Below, in pieces: positions 8,875 to 17,816 of a stretch of 64,000 bases of DNA. Position 1 is the stretch's first letter. Each line of letters opens with the position of its first letter. This DNA is from Nostoc linckia FACHB-104 (GTDB taxonomy: Bacteria > Cyanobacteriota > Cyanobacteriia > Cyanobacteriales > Nostocaceae), in assembly GCF_014696615.1 (NCBI RefSeq), contig NZ_JACJQJ010000048.1, forward strand, positions 1-64,000. Direction: 5' to 3'. The position numbers and the translations under genes are program-made. The notes beneath the pieces are model-generated. The model had not been told where the DNA came from and made no database searches. It saw only the letters and a program-made list of their open reading frames with translations.

Positions 8875-10371
8875 ATGACTACCCAACTCACACCTCCTCA
8901 ATCACAAACAACAATTCGCACCTACCAAAATTTCATCAACGGTAAATATATTTCCCCCTTATCTGAGGAAAAATATGAACGTAAAAGCCCATTAACAGGT
9001 GAAACTATCGTTCAAATTCCTTGGAGTAATCAAGCTGATACTGATGTTGCCATTCAAGCTGCAAGACAAGTATTTGATGATGGTACATGGTCAACATCCC
9101 ACGCTCGTGTGCGTCATGATATCCTGAGAAAAACTGCCGAATTATTAACCACAAAAACCTCAGAAATAGCTGAAGTTATTTGCCAAGAAGTAGGTAGACC
9201 AATAGGAATGTGTATTGGCGAAGTGCAAATGACAGCACAAGTATTTGACTACTTTGCGGCTTTAACACTGAACCTACAAGGAGAATCTACTACTCAATAC
9301 GATCGCAATGTCATTGGTTTAACAGTACATGAACCCGTGGGTGTAGTGGGAATTATCACCCCGTGGAACTTCCCCCTACTATTGGTAGCGTGGAAAGTTG
9401 CACCCGCGATCGCATCTGGTTGCACAATGGTAGTTAAACCCAGCGAATTTACTCCCTCTCCCGCCTTTATGCTGGCGGAAATTCTCAGCGCAGCTGGTTT
9501 ACCTGATGGTGTACTTAACATTGTCACAGGTGACGGCCCAGTGGTCGGAGAACATTTAGTTGAATCACCTTTAGTTGATAAAATCGCCTTCACAGGTTCA
9601 ACTGCTGTTGGTAGACGCATCATGGCTAAAGGCGCACCCACCCTGAAGCGAATTAGTTTAGAGTTAGGCGGAAAAAGTCCTAATATAGTCTTTCCTGATG
9701 CAGATTTATCTCAAGCAATTCCCGGGGCATTATTTGGCATCTATATTAATAGTGGTCAAGTCTGCCAAGCAGGTTCTCGGTTGTTATTGCATGAGTCCAT
9801 TAAAGATGTATTTATCGAACAATTTATTGCCGCTACCCAAACTTTTCCAATAGGCAACCCCACTGATAATACAACGATGATGGGGCCAGTAATTAACGAA
9901 AGACAGTTTGAACGCATTCAACACTATATTCAACTGGGTCAAAAAGAAGGTGCAAAACTTTTAATTGGTGGTAGCGGACGTTATCTTGTACCCGGATTTG
10001 AGCAAGGTTTATTTATTAAACCAACTATCTTTGATCATGTTACCAATGAAATGGCGATCGCTCAAGAAGAAATCTTTGGCCCGGTGCTGTCAATCATGAC
10101 ATTTAAAGATGAAGCGGAAGCGCTACAAATTGCCAATCAAACGATGTACGGTTTAACAGCAGCAGTTTGGACGAAAAATCTTGATACCGCTTTAAAAATG
10201 GCTAAAGGAATTCGTGCTGGTACAGTTTGGGTGAACTCTTATCATGCGTCTGGCTTAGAACCAACTATGCCTTATGGTGGTTACAAACAAAGCGGAATTG
10301 GTCGCGAAGTTGGCAAGAATGGTTTAGAAGAGTATTTAGAAACAAAAGCCATTCACATCAAATTAGCTTAA
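8875..10371 (+). CDS. NAD(P)-dependent aldehyde dehydrogenase
   Basis: A 498-residue enzyme of the classical ALDH superfamily, oxidising an aldehyde to the acid in the cytoplasm. Visible motifs are TPWNFPLLL and KPSEFTP in the cofactor fold, FTGSTAVG, the general base E263 in LELGGKSPN, the catalytic C297 in SGQVCQAGS, and EEIFGPVLS. The length is normal for the family. The sequence resembles the betaine-aldehyde/phenylacetaldehyde/ALDH2 branch, but the substrate cannot be fixed by eye. The LysR gene directly upstream is a candidate regulator. A small inverted repeat (8823-8837, GTCTC and GAGAC) lies in the 84-base gap, and it might be either the end of the lysR transcript or a control site. 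Confidence 0.94.
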   Translation: MTTQLTPPQSQTTIRTYQNFINGKYISPLSEEKYERKSPLTGETIVQIPWSNQADTDVAIQAARQVFDDGTWSTSHARVRHDILRKTAELLTTKTSEIAEVICQEVGRPIGMCIGEVQMTAQVFDYFAALTLNLQGESTTQYDRNVIGLTVHEPVGVVGIITPWNFPLLLVAWKVAPAIASGCTMVVKPSEFTPSPAFMLAEILSAAGLPDGVLNIVTGDGPVVGEHLVESPLVDKIAFTGSTAVGRRIMAKGAPTLKRISLELGGKSPNIVFPDADLSQAIPGALFGIYINSGQVCQAGSRLLLHESIKDVFIEQFIAATQTFPIGNPTDNTTMMGPVINERQFERIQHYIQLGQKEGAKLLIGGSGRYLVPGFEQGLFIKPTIFDHVTNEMAIAQEEIFGPVLSIMTFKDEAEALQIANQTMYGLTAAVWTKNLDTALKMAKGIRAGTVWVNSYHASGLEPTMPYGGYKQSGIGREVGKNGLEEYLETKAIHIKLA

Positions 10372-10428
10372 TTCGTAATTCTCGCTTCTATCGCTTCTAG
10401 TCAATGGGTGCGTTAGGCTAAAGTCATA

Positions 10429-11652
10429 ATGCGCTCTTTTTTCATCATGATGTTCTCTACATATCAAATAATTTTACCTTGGCTGGCAATAATACTGAGT
10501 GTTACCAGTTTATTTCTCAGTTCTTGGATTATCATTCCGGCTCCGAATCGTTTGTTGCAGCCTTTAGGAGTAGGCGCGCCAGAAGTTAGCCCTTGGTTAT
10601 TCATATTGAATATCATCTCTTTACTCACAGCTATTTTATGTATTTATCAACCGCAAATACAGCTTTTTACTAGCATTTTCAGCTTAATTGGATTACTGCT
10701 TTGTACTTCAGTTTTGCTCAAAATTGCACCCACTCAAATGCAAATGTCAGCAGCAATACAACAAGAATTAGGTGAGAATTATTTAGCGCAAATTCCACCT
10801 CAATTCAGCGCTAAAATGCAACCTCAACCCTTATCGTTAGCGAACAGCTTCCGCGGTATTACCCTAGAAAAAGTCCGTCACAGGAAAGATATTTTATTCG
10901 CTACACCTGGGGGAGTTCCTTTAAAAATGGAAGTTTACCAACCACAAGCAGTAGGAAAATATCCAGCATTAGTAGTAATTTATGGTGGAGCTTGGCAAAA
11001 TGGTAATCCTCATGCCAATTATAAATTCAATCAATATTTAGCAGCTCGTGGATATACAGTATTTGCCATTGATTATCGACACGCGCCCAAATATCAGTTT
11101 CCCGCACAGTTGGATGATGTGCGTACAGCGCTCAATTTTATTCGCCAACAAGCCGCAGAATATGAAGCCGACCCAGAAAACATGATACTTTTAGGGCGTT
11201 CTTCTGGCGCACACCTCGCCATGCTAGCGGCTTATCAACCAGATGCGCCACCGATTCGTGCTGTAGTGAGTTATTACGGGCCGACGAACTTAACTGAAGG
11301 CTATAATGAACCACCACAACCAGATCCGCTAAATACTCGTGCGATTCTCAAAACTTTTCTTGGTGGTTCCCCGCAAGAATTACCTGATGAGTATAAAATT
11401 GCTTCACCAATTAATTACGTAACTCGCCCTTTACCACCAACATTATTAGTTTACGGTAGCCGCGACCATGTCGTACAAGCCAAATTTGGTAGGCGGATGT
11501 ATGAAAGTTTACACAAAGCTGGCGTAACTGCTGTTTTCTTAGAAATACCTTGGGCGGAACACGCTTTTGATGCTGTTTTCAACGGTGTGAGCAATCAATT
11601 AGCCCTATATTACACCGAGAGGTTTTTAGCTTGGGCGTTGTTTAGGAAATAA
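10429..11652 (+). CDS. Membrane-anchored alpha/beta hydrolase (esterase/lipase, BD-FAE/HSL type)
   Basis: A 407-residue protein. About the first 110 residues hold three hydrophobic segments (around 12-34, 52-68 and 76-95). The alpha/beta-hydrolase domain follows from about 145: oxyanion motif IYGGAWQNG, nucleophile S259 in GRSSG, D346 in GSRDHV and H378 in WAEHAFD, which form a complete catalytic triad. The layout matches carboxylesterases and lipases of the BD-FAE or hormone-sensitive-lipase type. The membrane part suggests action at a membrane, with the side unresolved. It lies 57 bases after the aldehyde dehydrogenase and could be co-transcribed. The natural ester is unknown. Confidence 0.88.
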   Translation: MRSFFIMMFSTYQIILPWLAIILSVTSLFLSSWIIIPAPNRLLQPLGVGAPEVSPWLFILNIISLLTAILCIYQPQIQLFTSIFSLIGLLLCTSVLLKIAPTQMQMSAAIQQELGENYLAQIPPQFSAKMQPQPLSLANSFRGITLEKVRHRKDILFATPGGVPLKMEVYQPQAVGKYPALVVIYGGAWQNGNPHANYKFNQYLAARGYTVFAIDYRHAPKYQFPAQLDDVRTALNFIRQQAAEYEADPENMILLGRSSGAHLAMLAAYQPDAPPIRAVVSYYGPTNLTEGYNEPPQPDPLNTRAILKTFLGGSPQELPDEYKIASPINYVTRPLPPTLLVYGSRDHVVQAKFGRRMYESLHKAGVTAVFLEIPWAEHAFDAVFNGVSNQLALYYTERFLAWALFRK

Positions 11653-11853
11653 TTTAACTTTTAAGATTTCAATGACGATTAGCTTATCAGGAAATTCTCA
11701 CTGAAGGTTTTAATGTTTATCTCAGCATTTTTTTGGATATATCCGAGCAATTCTCTTCGGAAAAACTTGACTACTAAATCGCTGACAAAATCCTTATCTT
11801 TTTAATAGATACGGACTTTTAACAGCGCTAATTGAAAAGTTAGATTTAACGAG

Positions 11854-12741
11854 CTAACTACGCCATCGAAGTGTCTTTTCTTTAATTGGATTCACGAAAG
11901 AACGCCTCTGCATTTGAGAGCGAGCAAATTCTGCTTTCAATCTATAGTACCAACGGGCTTGAGCATCAGCATCTCCAACTAAAGTTAAGGGTGAATTATA
12001 TTTCAAGCCTATTTGTTGTTTAAGCAAAACTTCTCTATCTTGATTGAGAAAACTGCGCGTAAACCACAGCAACAATGGTTGAAGAATAGAGAACCAAGGT
12101 AAAGTGGTGTAGAACATAGTTGTTTCCTCGGTTTCAGTTTCGGAAATGGGAGTAATTACTGTTAGGTTACAGACTAGATGTTTCTCAGTAGATACTTTTT
12201 CAATCCGAATCCCTGGTAAACGAAATGAGATTTCAATCTGTGGATTACTTCCAAGCAACCGATAGAAAAATGTTTGTTGTTCTAGCGGATGCTTCCGCAT
12301 AGTAAAGCCGTACAAAGATGGTTCAAAAGTTTTGACTACCTCCTTGAGTGTTTGTGGAGAACGCCACCACCACGCTTGATGAACGAAAGCAATATGAGCA
12401 GGATCAATCAATCCGAATACTGCATGATCGACATTACAAGGAAAGCGGATCGATTCAACAGCTTGGTGAGTTTGGTCGGCAAATTCAGGGATTCGGGGAA
12501 TGTCTTCTAGTACTAAAGAATTCTCATCATTTGACATATAAATCCAAATATTGCCTTGCGCCTCTTTGATGGGATAAATTTTCGTTTCACTTGTCTTAGC
12601 AAAGACTACACCTGAGCGATCGCGGCTAAAAACGATTTGCTCGTTTAAGAGAGTTTTTGAAAGTATTTGTCCAGGTTTTAGCTGCTTACTTGGTAATGCA
12701 TAGTACCAAGTATTTCTTAAAAACAAAGGTATTTGAGCCAT
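11854..12741 (-). CDS. Rieske-type non-haem iron oxygenase lacking its Rieske domain core
   Basis: A 295-residue relative of the ring-hydroxylating oxygenases of the PaO/vanillate-demethylase type. The start matches the family (MAQIPLFLRNTWYYALPS) and the C-terminal catalytic domain is present, with the mononuclear iron region LIDPAHIAFVH at about 110-125. What is missing is the stretch that should follow VVFA: the CPHRG and CPYHGW cluster ligands, about 50 residues. The chain runs from VVFA into KTSETKIYPIKEAQG. The frame is intact across the join, so this is an in-frame deletion or a derived form. Without the [2Fe-2S] cluster, electron delivery to the iron site should fail. It may be a dead enzyme still translated, or one with another role. 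It converges on the esterase gene. Confidence 0.82.
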   Translation of the reverse strand: MAQIPLFLRNTWYYALPSKQLKPGQILSKTLLNEQIVFSRDRSGVVFAKTSETKIYPIKEAQGNIWIYMSNDENSLVLEDIPRIPEFADQTHQAVESIRFPCNVDHAVFGLIDPAHIAFVHQAWWWRSPQTLKEVVKTFEPSLYGFTMRKHPLEQQTFFYRLLGSNPQIEISFRLPGIRIEKVSTEKHLVCNLTVITPISETETEETTMFYTTLPWFSILQPLLLWFTRSFLNQDREVLLKQQIGLKYNSPLTLVGDADAQARWYYRLKAEFARSQMQRRSFVNPIKEKTLRWRS

Positions 12742-13366
12742 CTGAGAATTTGAGTTAAAACGATTGTAATTTGAGTTGATGCGTTTAAAAATTTTATGAG
12801 CTTACGCAAAGCTGCACTAAACCCTCTTTCTAAACCTTCTCACTTGTAGGTGGTAAAGCAATTGGACTTAACTCCAACTCTGGATGTTCTCCCACAATTT
12901 GATCTAAATTCCACTGATTTTTAAACAATAATACCTAACGTTGCCAACGGTCTTTTACCACAAAGGTGTGCGGGTTCGCAGACTTCATGAAATTTTCCGA
13001 ACGCAATCATCAGGGTTTTGGTGGATTTGTTTCGGACAAGGGTGAAATTTACCGCCAAAATTATCAGCAAGGGCTGAATTGATTTTTGTATAAGGATTGT
13101 AACTGATTTGTTTCAGACTCAATTGTTGAGTCCGAATTTTCTAGGCACTAAGTTTAAGATACCTGCAAGCGATCGCCCATTCATTACCGAGGAGTTTTTC
13201 CAAGCAACACCCACTCAGTTCTCAAGGATACAGAAATTCATAAAGGACTATACTCCTATTTTCTCCTCCAGTTAAGTGATTGCTCTAACCCCAACAAAGG
13301 GAAAAATATTTGATTGAGGATAATTGTATCTTGAGCTATTATACCTTCAAATAGTAAACAACGATG
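12742..13366. other. 625-bp spacer with a gene remnant
   Basis: The left third holds a degenerate release-factor-like fragment (listed separately). The rest (about 13000-13366) shows no intact frame and no repeat that I recognise. The promoter of the oxygenase gene would lie near 12742-12830. Confidence 0.5.
12830..12997 (-). pseudogene. Remnant resembling the C-terminus of peptide chain release factor 3
   Basis: On the minus strand one frame reads NPHTFVVKDRWQR, then a TAG, then VLLFKNQWNLDQIVGEHPEL and on to ALPPTSEKV and a stop. The pattern VKD-W-RPVLLF-NEWN followed by HP-L-LS-IAP is what I recall at the C-terminus of cyanobacterial RF3 (PrfC) proteins. An in-frame stop interrupts it and no upstream body is present, so it is at most a fossil 3' fragment. 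Identification is from memory of the family and needs a search. Confidence 0.4.
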
Positions 13367-13858
13367 TTACAACCTTTTTTCATATGTAAGTTCGTAAATT
13401 TGATAACCTACTCTATGATAAAAAATTTCTGCAGCCTCATTGTTGTGTAGCAGACTTAATCGTACAACTTTTAACTCTAAACCAAGAAAATGCTTCTCAG
13501 CCATTGCCATCAAGGAGGCACCTACACGCTTATCGCGCATTTTTGAGGAAACATATAAATCGGAAATGTAACCATATCTGCGTTCATTTTCTACTATATG
13601 TAAGTCGCCCTCTTCAAGTTCTTCTACAAAACAAACTATAAAACCAATAATTTCCTGATTGAACTCTGCAACATATATTTGCCCATTCTGCTGTTGCGTA
13701 ATTTCGACAAGATAATCCAAATGTTTGTGAGCAACCACACTTCCTGGCGCTCTACTTGGGTGTAATTGCCGTTCATAGTCTTGCAGTTGCGCCATGAGCT
13801 TGGCTACACTTGCATGATCATGAGAGTTAAAAATGCGAATTGTGAAATCAGTTGACAT
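13367..13858 (-). CDS. GNAT-family N-acetyltransferase
   Basis: A 163-residue single-domain acetyltransferase using acetyl-CoA. The core GNAT pattern is visible: IYVAEFNQEIIGFIVCF (strands 2-4), then ISDLYVSSKMRDKRVGASLM, which is motif A with an R-x-K-R-V-G version of the Q/R-x-x-G-x-G/A loop, then LSLLHNNEAAEIFYHRVGY (motif B). The length is normal. The acceptor (an amino acid, amine, antibiotic or protein) cannot be told from sequence. The gene is isolated, with no operon partner. Confidence 0.88.
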   Translation of the reverse strand: MSTDFTIRIFNSHDHASVAKLMAQLQDYERQLHPSRAPGSVVAHKHLDYLVEITQQQNGQIYVAEFNQEIIGFIVCFVEELEEGDLHIVENERRYGYISDLYVSSKMRDKRVGASLMAMAEKHFLGLELKVVRLSLLHNNEAAEIFYHRVGYQIYELTYEKRL

Positions 13859-14243
13859 TGATGTAAGTAGGTCGGCGAAATTAAAGATAACTGCCTGAGG
13901 CTGTCATTTGTCCTTGGTCATTGGTAAGGATTTCAAGCCTATTTACGTTTTTTAACATAGTTGCTTTATTTCCACTGACTTACTTAAATAGATAATATCT
14001 CAACTGAGAAAACTACGGTAAAAGTATACGTAGTCCCTCGTCTCAATCAAATTCAGTTTAAGTGGCGAATGTTAACTTACTTATTGGTTTAAGTTCGTCG
14101 CGCAATTAGGGACTTGCAACTAAAAAAATATTCCATCCCTGCGGGACGCTACGCGAACGCTGTGTATGCAAAGGAAGCAGAGGAGACAGAATCTGCCACT
14201 ATGAAAATGGGATAATTTATTTTCCGGAAGTCCCTTATTGGAT
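13859..14243. other. 385-bp spacer
   Basis: No gene was seen. A short G+C-rich repeat-like motif with GCGGGACGCTACGCGAACG occurs near 14140-14159; related wording occurs near 42930-42950. Otherwise nothing is recognisable. Confidence 0.5.
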
Positions 14244-17200
14244 TTATTTACGACAAGATGGGAGTTGCTGCAACTCCTGGGGATGGTTGTGGAAATAGTT
14301 GCCTAGCCAATTGCAACCTTGGGTAAGGAGATCGTCAAGATTCAGATTCCAAGAATAGAGCATTGACTCACTGCTAGAAATCAAGCGGTTGCCATCTGGG
14401 GTAAAATTGAGGAATGAATTAAATGCACCACCCATTGGGATGCGAGTAATAGGTGTGCCGTCGGCTTGCCAGATATGGATTGTGCTATCAATAGTCTTAG
14501 CAATCAACAATTGCCCATCTGGGCTAAATTGAAAGCGACCAATTTGATTGGTTTCGAGTGTGCGAATGAGCGTACCATCAGAACGCCAAAGTTTGATATT
14601 TTGATCAATTCCTACCGTCGCCAACTGCTGTCCATCGTTACGGTGAGCGATATCAATAATTGCTGCGCCATGATTGAGGGTTTGGATGAGATTACCCTCA
14701 GCCGACCAGATTACCAGTTTACCAAAGCGATCGCCAACCATAAACTGTCCCCTGGGGGAAAATCCCATTGCTGTGATTTCATTTGGTTGTCCTGATAGGG
14801 TTTTGAGCAGTTTTCCGTCTCTTCTCCACAGGCGCAAGGTACGTGTTGGGCTATTACCAGAAGTTACTGTTATATAGGTTTGATTGTTGGGACTAAAGTA
14901 GAGGGAATCTGCATCTTTGATAGTCTTTAAAAATTTACCTTCACTACTCCAAATTTGAATTTTATCGGGTTGATTACCAGAAATTGCCAACTCTTTGCCA
15001 TCAGGACTAAATTCGATTCCCGGCTTATAATGAGCCGCATCCATCTCTTGAATTAGATCCCCATTCGCTAACCTGAATTGTATTTTTTGCTGACGAATTG
15101 ATAACAAAACTAAGCGCGAACCATCGGGACTAAATTTAATCACACTTTCCGGGAGATTAGTTTGTATTGTTCTGAGTTCGCTGCCATCTGCCCGATATAA
15201 TGTCATTTCTCCATTGAATTTTGTGGCAGCAATTGTCTGTCCATCAGGACTCAGAGTGGCATCCATAATTCTATTTTGAGCATCAGATTTTGCCCCAGCA
15301 ATTTTTAGTTTTTCACCTGGTATTTGTATGCGGTTGATGGGTTGCTGATTTCCCACAACTACACGGGGCGTTTGTATTGGTGGTGTTAATGCAGGGGAGA
15401 TTTTTTGAGGATGGATTTTCCAGAGTTTCAGCATCCCATCTGGGTGACTTGTGGCGATGATAGAACCATCAAAGCTAGAACTAAAACCAGAAACCAGCAG
15501 TTGATGAGTTTTGATTTCTGCTTGTAAAGTTCCGTTTGGATGCCACAATTTGAGGGTGTTGAGATTGGCGGAAATATAAGCACCATCTTTTTGGCGGAAA
15601 CTGTGCCAAAGGTTATTGCCTAAATTATGGGTGATGTTAGGATAGGTTTTGATTAAAGCACCAGTTTTAATATCTCTAACTTCCGGTTTTCCTTGGGCAT
15701 TGATAAAGACAATTGCATCGCCTTCTAAACTAATAGTAAGGTCAATACCTTGTTGAGGTGGAGCAATCTGCCTGGTATGGAGTAATTTCCATTGCAAATT
15801 CAAGACTGCAACTTTGCCAAAGGCGTTGACTACCACAATATTGTTGTCATTTGTGAATTGGACATCGCTAAGAGTTTCTTGATCGAGTTTTAGCTTATTG
15901 ACAAGAGTACCTGTTTTGAGATGCCAAACCTGGATTTCATAGTCGGAGTCAGCAGATAAAATATACTGACCATCGGGACTAAAACTCAGAGAAGAAATGG
16001 AAATTGGGAAGCCCTGGAGAGTTTTAGTTTTGTGAGTTTTAATCGTCTGAATTTTCTTTCCCTGTAGTGTCCAAAGAGTTATCGCCCCGTCTTCGCCTCC
16101 AGTTGCTAGTTTCTGTCCATCACGGCTAAAGGCGATCGCTACCGCCGGACTTTCTAAATGCCAACGATTTTGCTCATTAATCGTGGACAGAACAGCTTGT
16201 AGGGCAAATAAAGGCGTGTGGGTGGGTAAATGTTTAAAAGAATGCTGTTTAGTCAATTGCTTGAGCTTTTGCGCTGATTTCATCGCCCCTAGCAAATCCT
16301 TCAACTGATTACCATCTGCACGCACTTGCAAAATTCGGCTTCCTTCTCGTTCTAAATTTAAGATATCTGCATTGGTTCTGAGTTGCTGTTCTGATTGCTG
16401 GAAGTAGAAAAACGTGCCGATGGTGCTAATTACAGCCGCAGAAAGCGCGATCGCTCCAATTTGCAATCGTTTTTTGGTTTGATGTTGCACGGTTTTTAAT
16501 CGCTGAATTGCTTGAGTTTCTTGTTGTATCGCTGTTTGGGTTTTGGATTGGGCGATCGCTAATTCTTGGGCTTGGCTGGCGGATAAAAATTGATAATCAC
16601 TATGACTCAAACTCAATCCTTTTGCCCAAACTAACGCCCACTGCAATGCTTCATTTTGCAGTAAATATTGAGCATCTTGAGAAATTTCCCAAGCGGCGAG
16701 TTCTGCACCATAGGGACGGATAGCCCGTAAAGCTTGTTCTGTCCAGGTATAATCAAACACAGTGGCATAGATGCGGTTATAGATACTCAATTTGCCTTGA
16801 CGTTTGACAACCAAACCAGAAAGACACAACTGCATCAACTCCCAGCTATCTTCAGCCGAAAGTTCGCCTTGATTGAGCAATTGCTGATAAAGTCCTAATG
16901 ACCAACAAGCCAAAGATTTATTGTGGAGAATGCGATCGCGAATTGTTTGAAAATGCTGCTGTCGGTCATTTGCTAACCAATGTTCGATCATTTGCGATCG
17001 CACAATCGCTTCTACTGCTGAAGTTTCCCATCCCGATACAATAAAAGTATTTGATGTATTAATTAGTTGACATAACCATTGAGTTAAAAATGGTTGTCCA
17101 CCAGTCCAAGCTAAAATTTCTGCCATCACCTTGGTAGGATTTGCAGCCACCTCAATTAAGCCTTGTTCCAGAGGTTTAGCTTCGGACAATTGAAAACCTG

Positions 17201-17816
17201 TAAGTTCGATAGCGCGACTATCTACATTTAGTGGTGTAAATTTATTATCGGCGATTAAATCAGTGGGTGTAGCCACACCAAATAGGGCAAAAGTTAACCT
17301 TTGAAATTCGGGTTTATCAGCGCGTTTGTTGTAGCAGGCTCTCACAAAAGCAAAAAAATCATCCTTAAATTCTAGATTGAGAATACTGTCAATTTCATCT
17401 ACAAAAACGATAATTTGCTGAGAGATATTTGCTAGTAAAACTTCTTCCACAAATTTACTCAGGCGTAAAAATGGATGCAGCAAAGTATTTTGAGACCACC
17501 AAGATTCCAAATCAATTTCAATGTTAAGTTCACTAGCAAAATGGCTGACAAATCCCCCATAAAATTCATCTGCACTCACTTGATAAACGCAGAGTTCGCG
17601 CATTTCAAAAGCAACACAAACAAATCCTTCTGACTGTAAGCGCGACATTGTACGCACTCGTAAACTCGATTTACCCATCTGTCTAGAGTTGAGAACATAG
17701 CAAAATATTCCGGATTTTAATCCTGTATATAAATCACTATCGGCTTGACGATGAACGTAAATTTCAGTACCTTCTCGTAAACTACCACCGACTTGATAAT
17801 GGTTGTAATTGTTCAT
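14244..17816 (-). CDS. AAA-like ATPase fused to a WD40 propeller (STAND-like)
   Basis: A 1190-residue protein. The N-terminus is an AAA_35-type P-loop ATPase: Walker A NSRQMGKSS (K49), Walker B VFVDEIDSI (D140, E141), then a winged-helix region up to about 400. A hydrophobic helix (about 455-475, IGAIALSAAVISTIGTFFYF) splits the protein and may anchor it. From about 555 to the end lie repeated WD40 blades, each marked by FSPDGQ-like and LW-like motifs. ATPase plus propeller is the architecture of cyanobacterial STAND-like sensors, where the propeller detects a partner and the ATPase drives assembly. Its start overlaps the stop of the upstream AAA gene by 4 bases (ATGA), so translation is coupled. 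No effector domain (protease, nuclease, TIR) is visible in this protein. Confidence 0.9.
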   Translation of the reverse strand: MNNYNHYQVGGSLREGTEIYVHRQADSDLYTGLKSGIFCYVLNSRQMGKSSLRVRTMSRLQSEGFVCVAFEMRELCVYQVSADEFYGGFVSHFASELNIEIDLESWWSQNTLLHPFLRLSKFVEEVLLANISQQIIVFVDEIDSILNLEFKDDFFAFVRACYNKRADKPEFQRLTFALFGVATPTDLIADNKFTPLNVDSRAIELTGFQLSEAKPLEQGLIEVAANPTKVMAEILAWTGGQPFLTQWLCQLINTSNTFIVSGWETSAVEAIVRSQMIEHWLANDRQQHFQTIRDRILHNKSLACWSLGLYQQLLNQGELSAEDSWELMQLCLSGLVVKRQGKLSIYNRIYATVFDYTWTEQALRAIRPYGAELAAWEISQDAQYLLQNEALQWALVWAKGLSLSHSDYQFLSASQAQELAIAQSKTQTAIQQETQAIQRLKTVQHQTKKRLQIGAIALSAAVISTIGTFFYFQQSEQQLRTNADILNLEREGSRILQVRADGNQLKDLLGAMKSAQKLKQLTKQHSFKHLPTHTPLFALQAVLSTINEQNRWHLESPAVAIAFSRDGQKLATGGEDGAITLWTLQGKKIQTIKTHKTKTLQGFPISISSLSFSPDGQYILSADSDYEIQVWHLKTGTLVNKLKLDQETLSDVQFTNDNNIVVVNAFGKVAVLNLQWKLLHTRQIAPPQQGIDLTISLEGDAIVFINAQGKPEVRDIKTGALIKTYPNITHNLGNNLWHSFRQKDGAYISANLNTLKLWHPNGTLQAEIKTHQLLVSGFSSSFDGSIIATSHPDGMLKLWKIHPQKISPALTPPIQTPRVVVGNQQPINRIQIPGEKLKIAGAKSDAQNRIMDATLSPDGQTIAATKFNGEMTLYRADGSELRTIQTNLPESVIKFSPDGSRLVLLSIRQQKIQFRLANGDLIQEMDAAHYKPGIEFSPDGKELAISGNQPDKIQIWSSEGKFLKTIKDADSLYFSPNNQTYITVTSGNSPTRTLRLWRRDGKLLKTLSGQPNEITAMGFSPRGQFMVGDRFGKLVIWSAEGNLIQTLNHGAAIIDIAHRNDGQQLATVGIDQNIKLWRSDGTLIRTLETNQIGRFQFSPDGQLLIAKTIDSTIHIWQADGTPITRIPMGGAFNSFLNFTPDGNRLISSSESMLYSWNLNLDDLLTQGCNWLGNYFHNHPQELQQLPSCRK

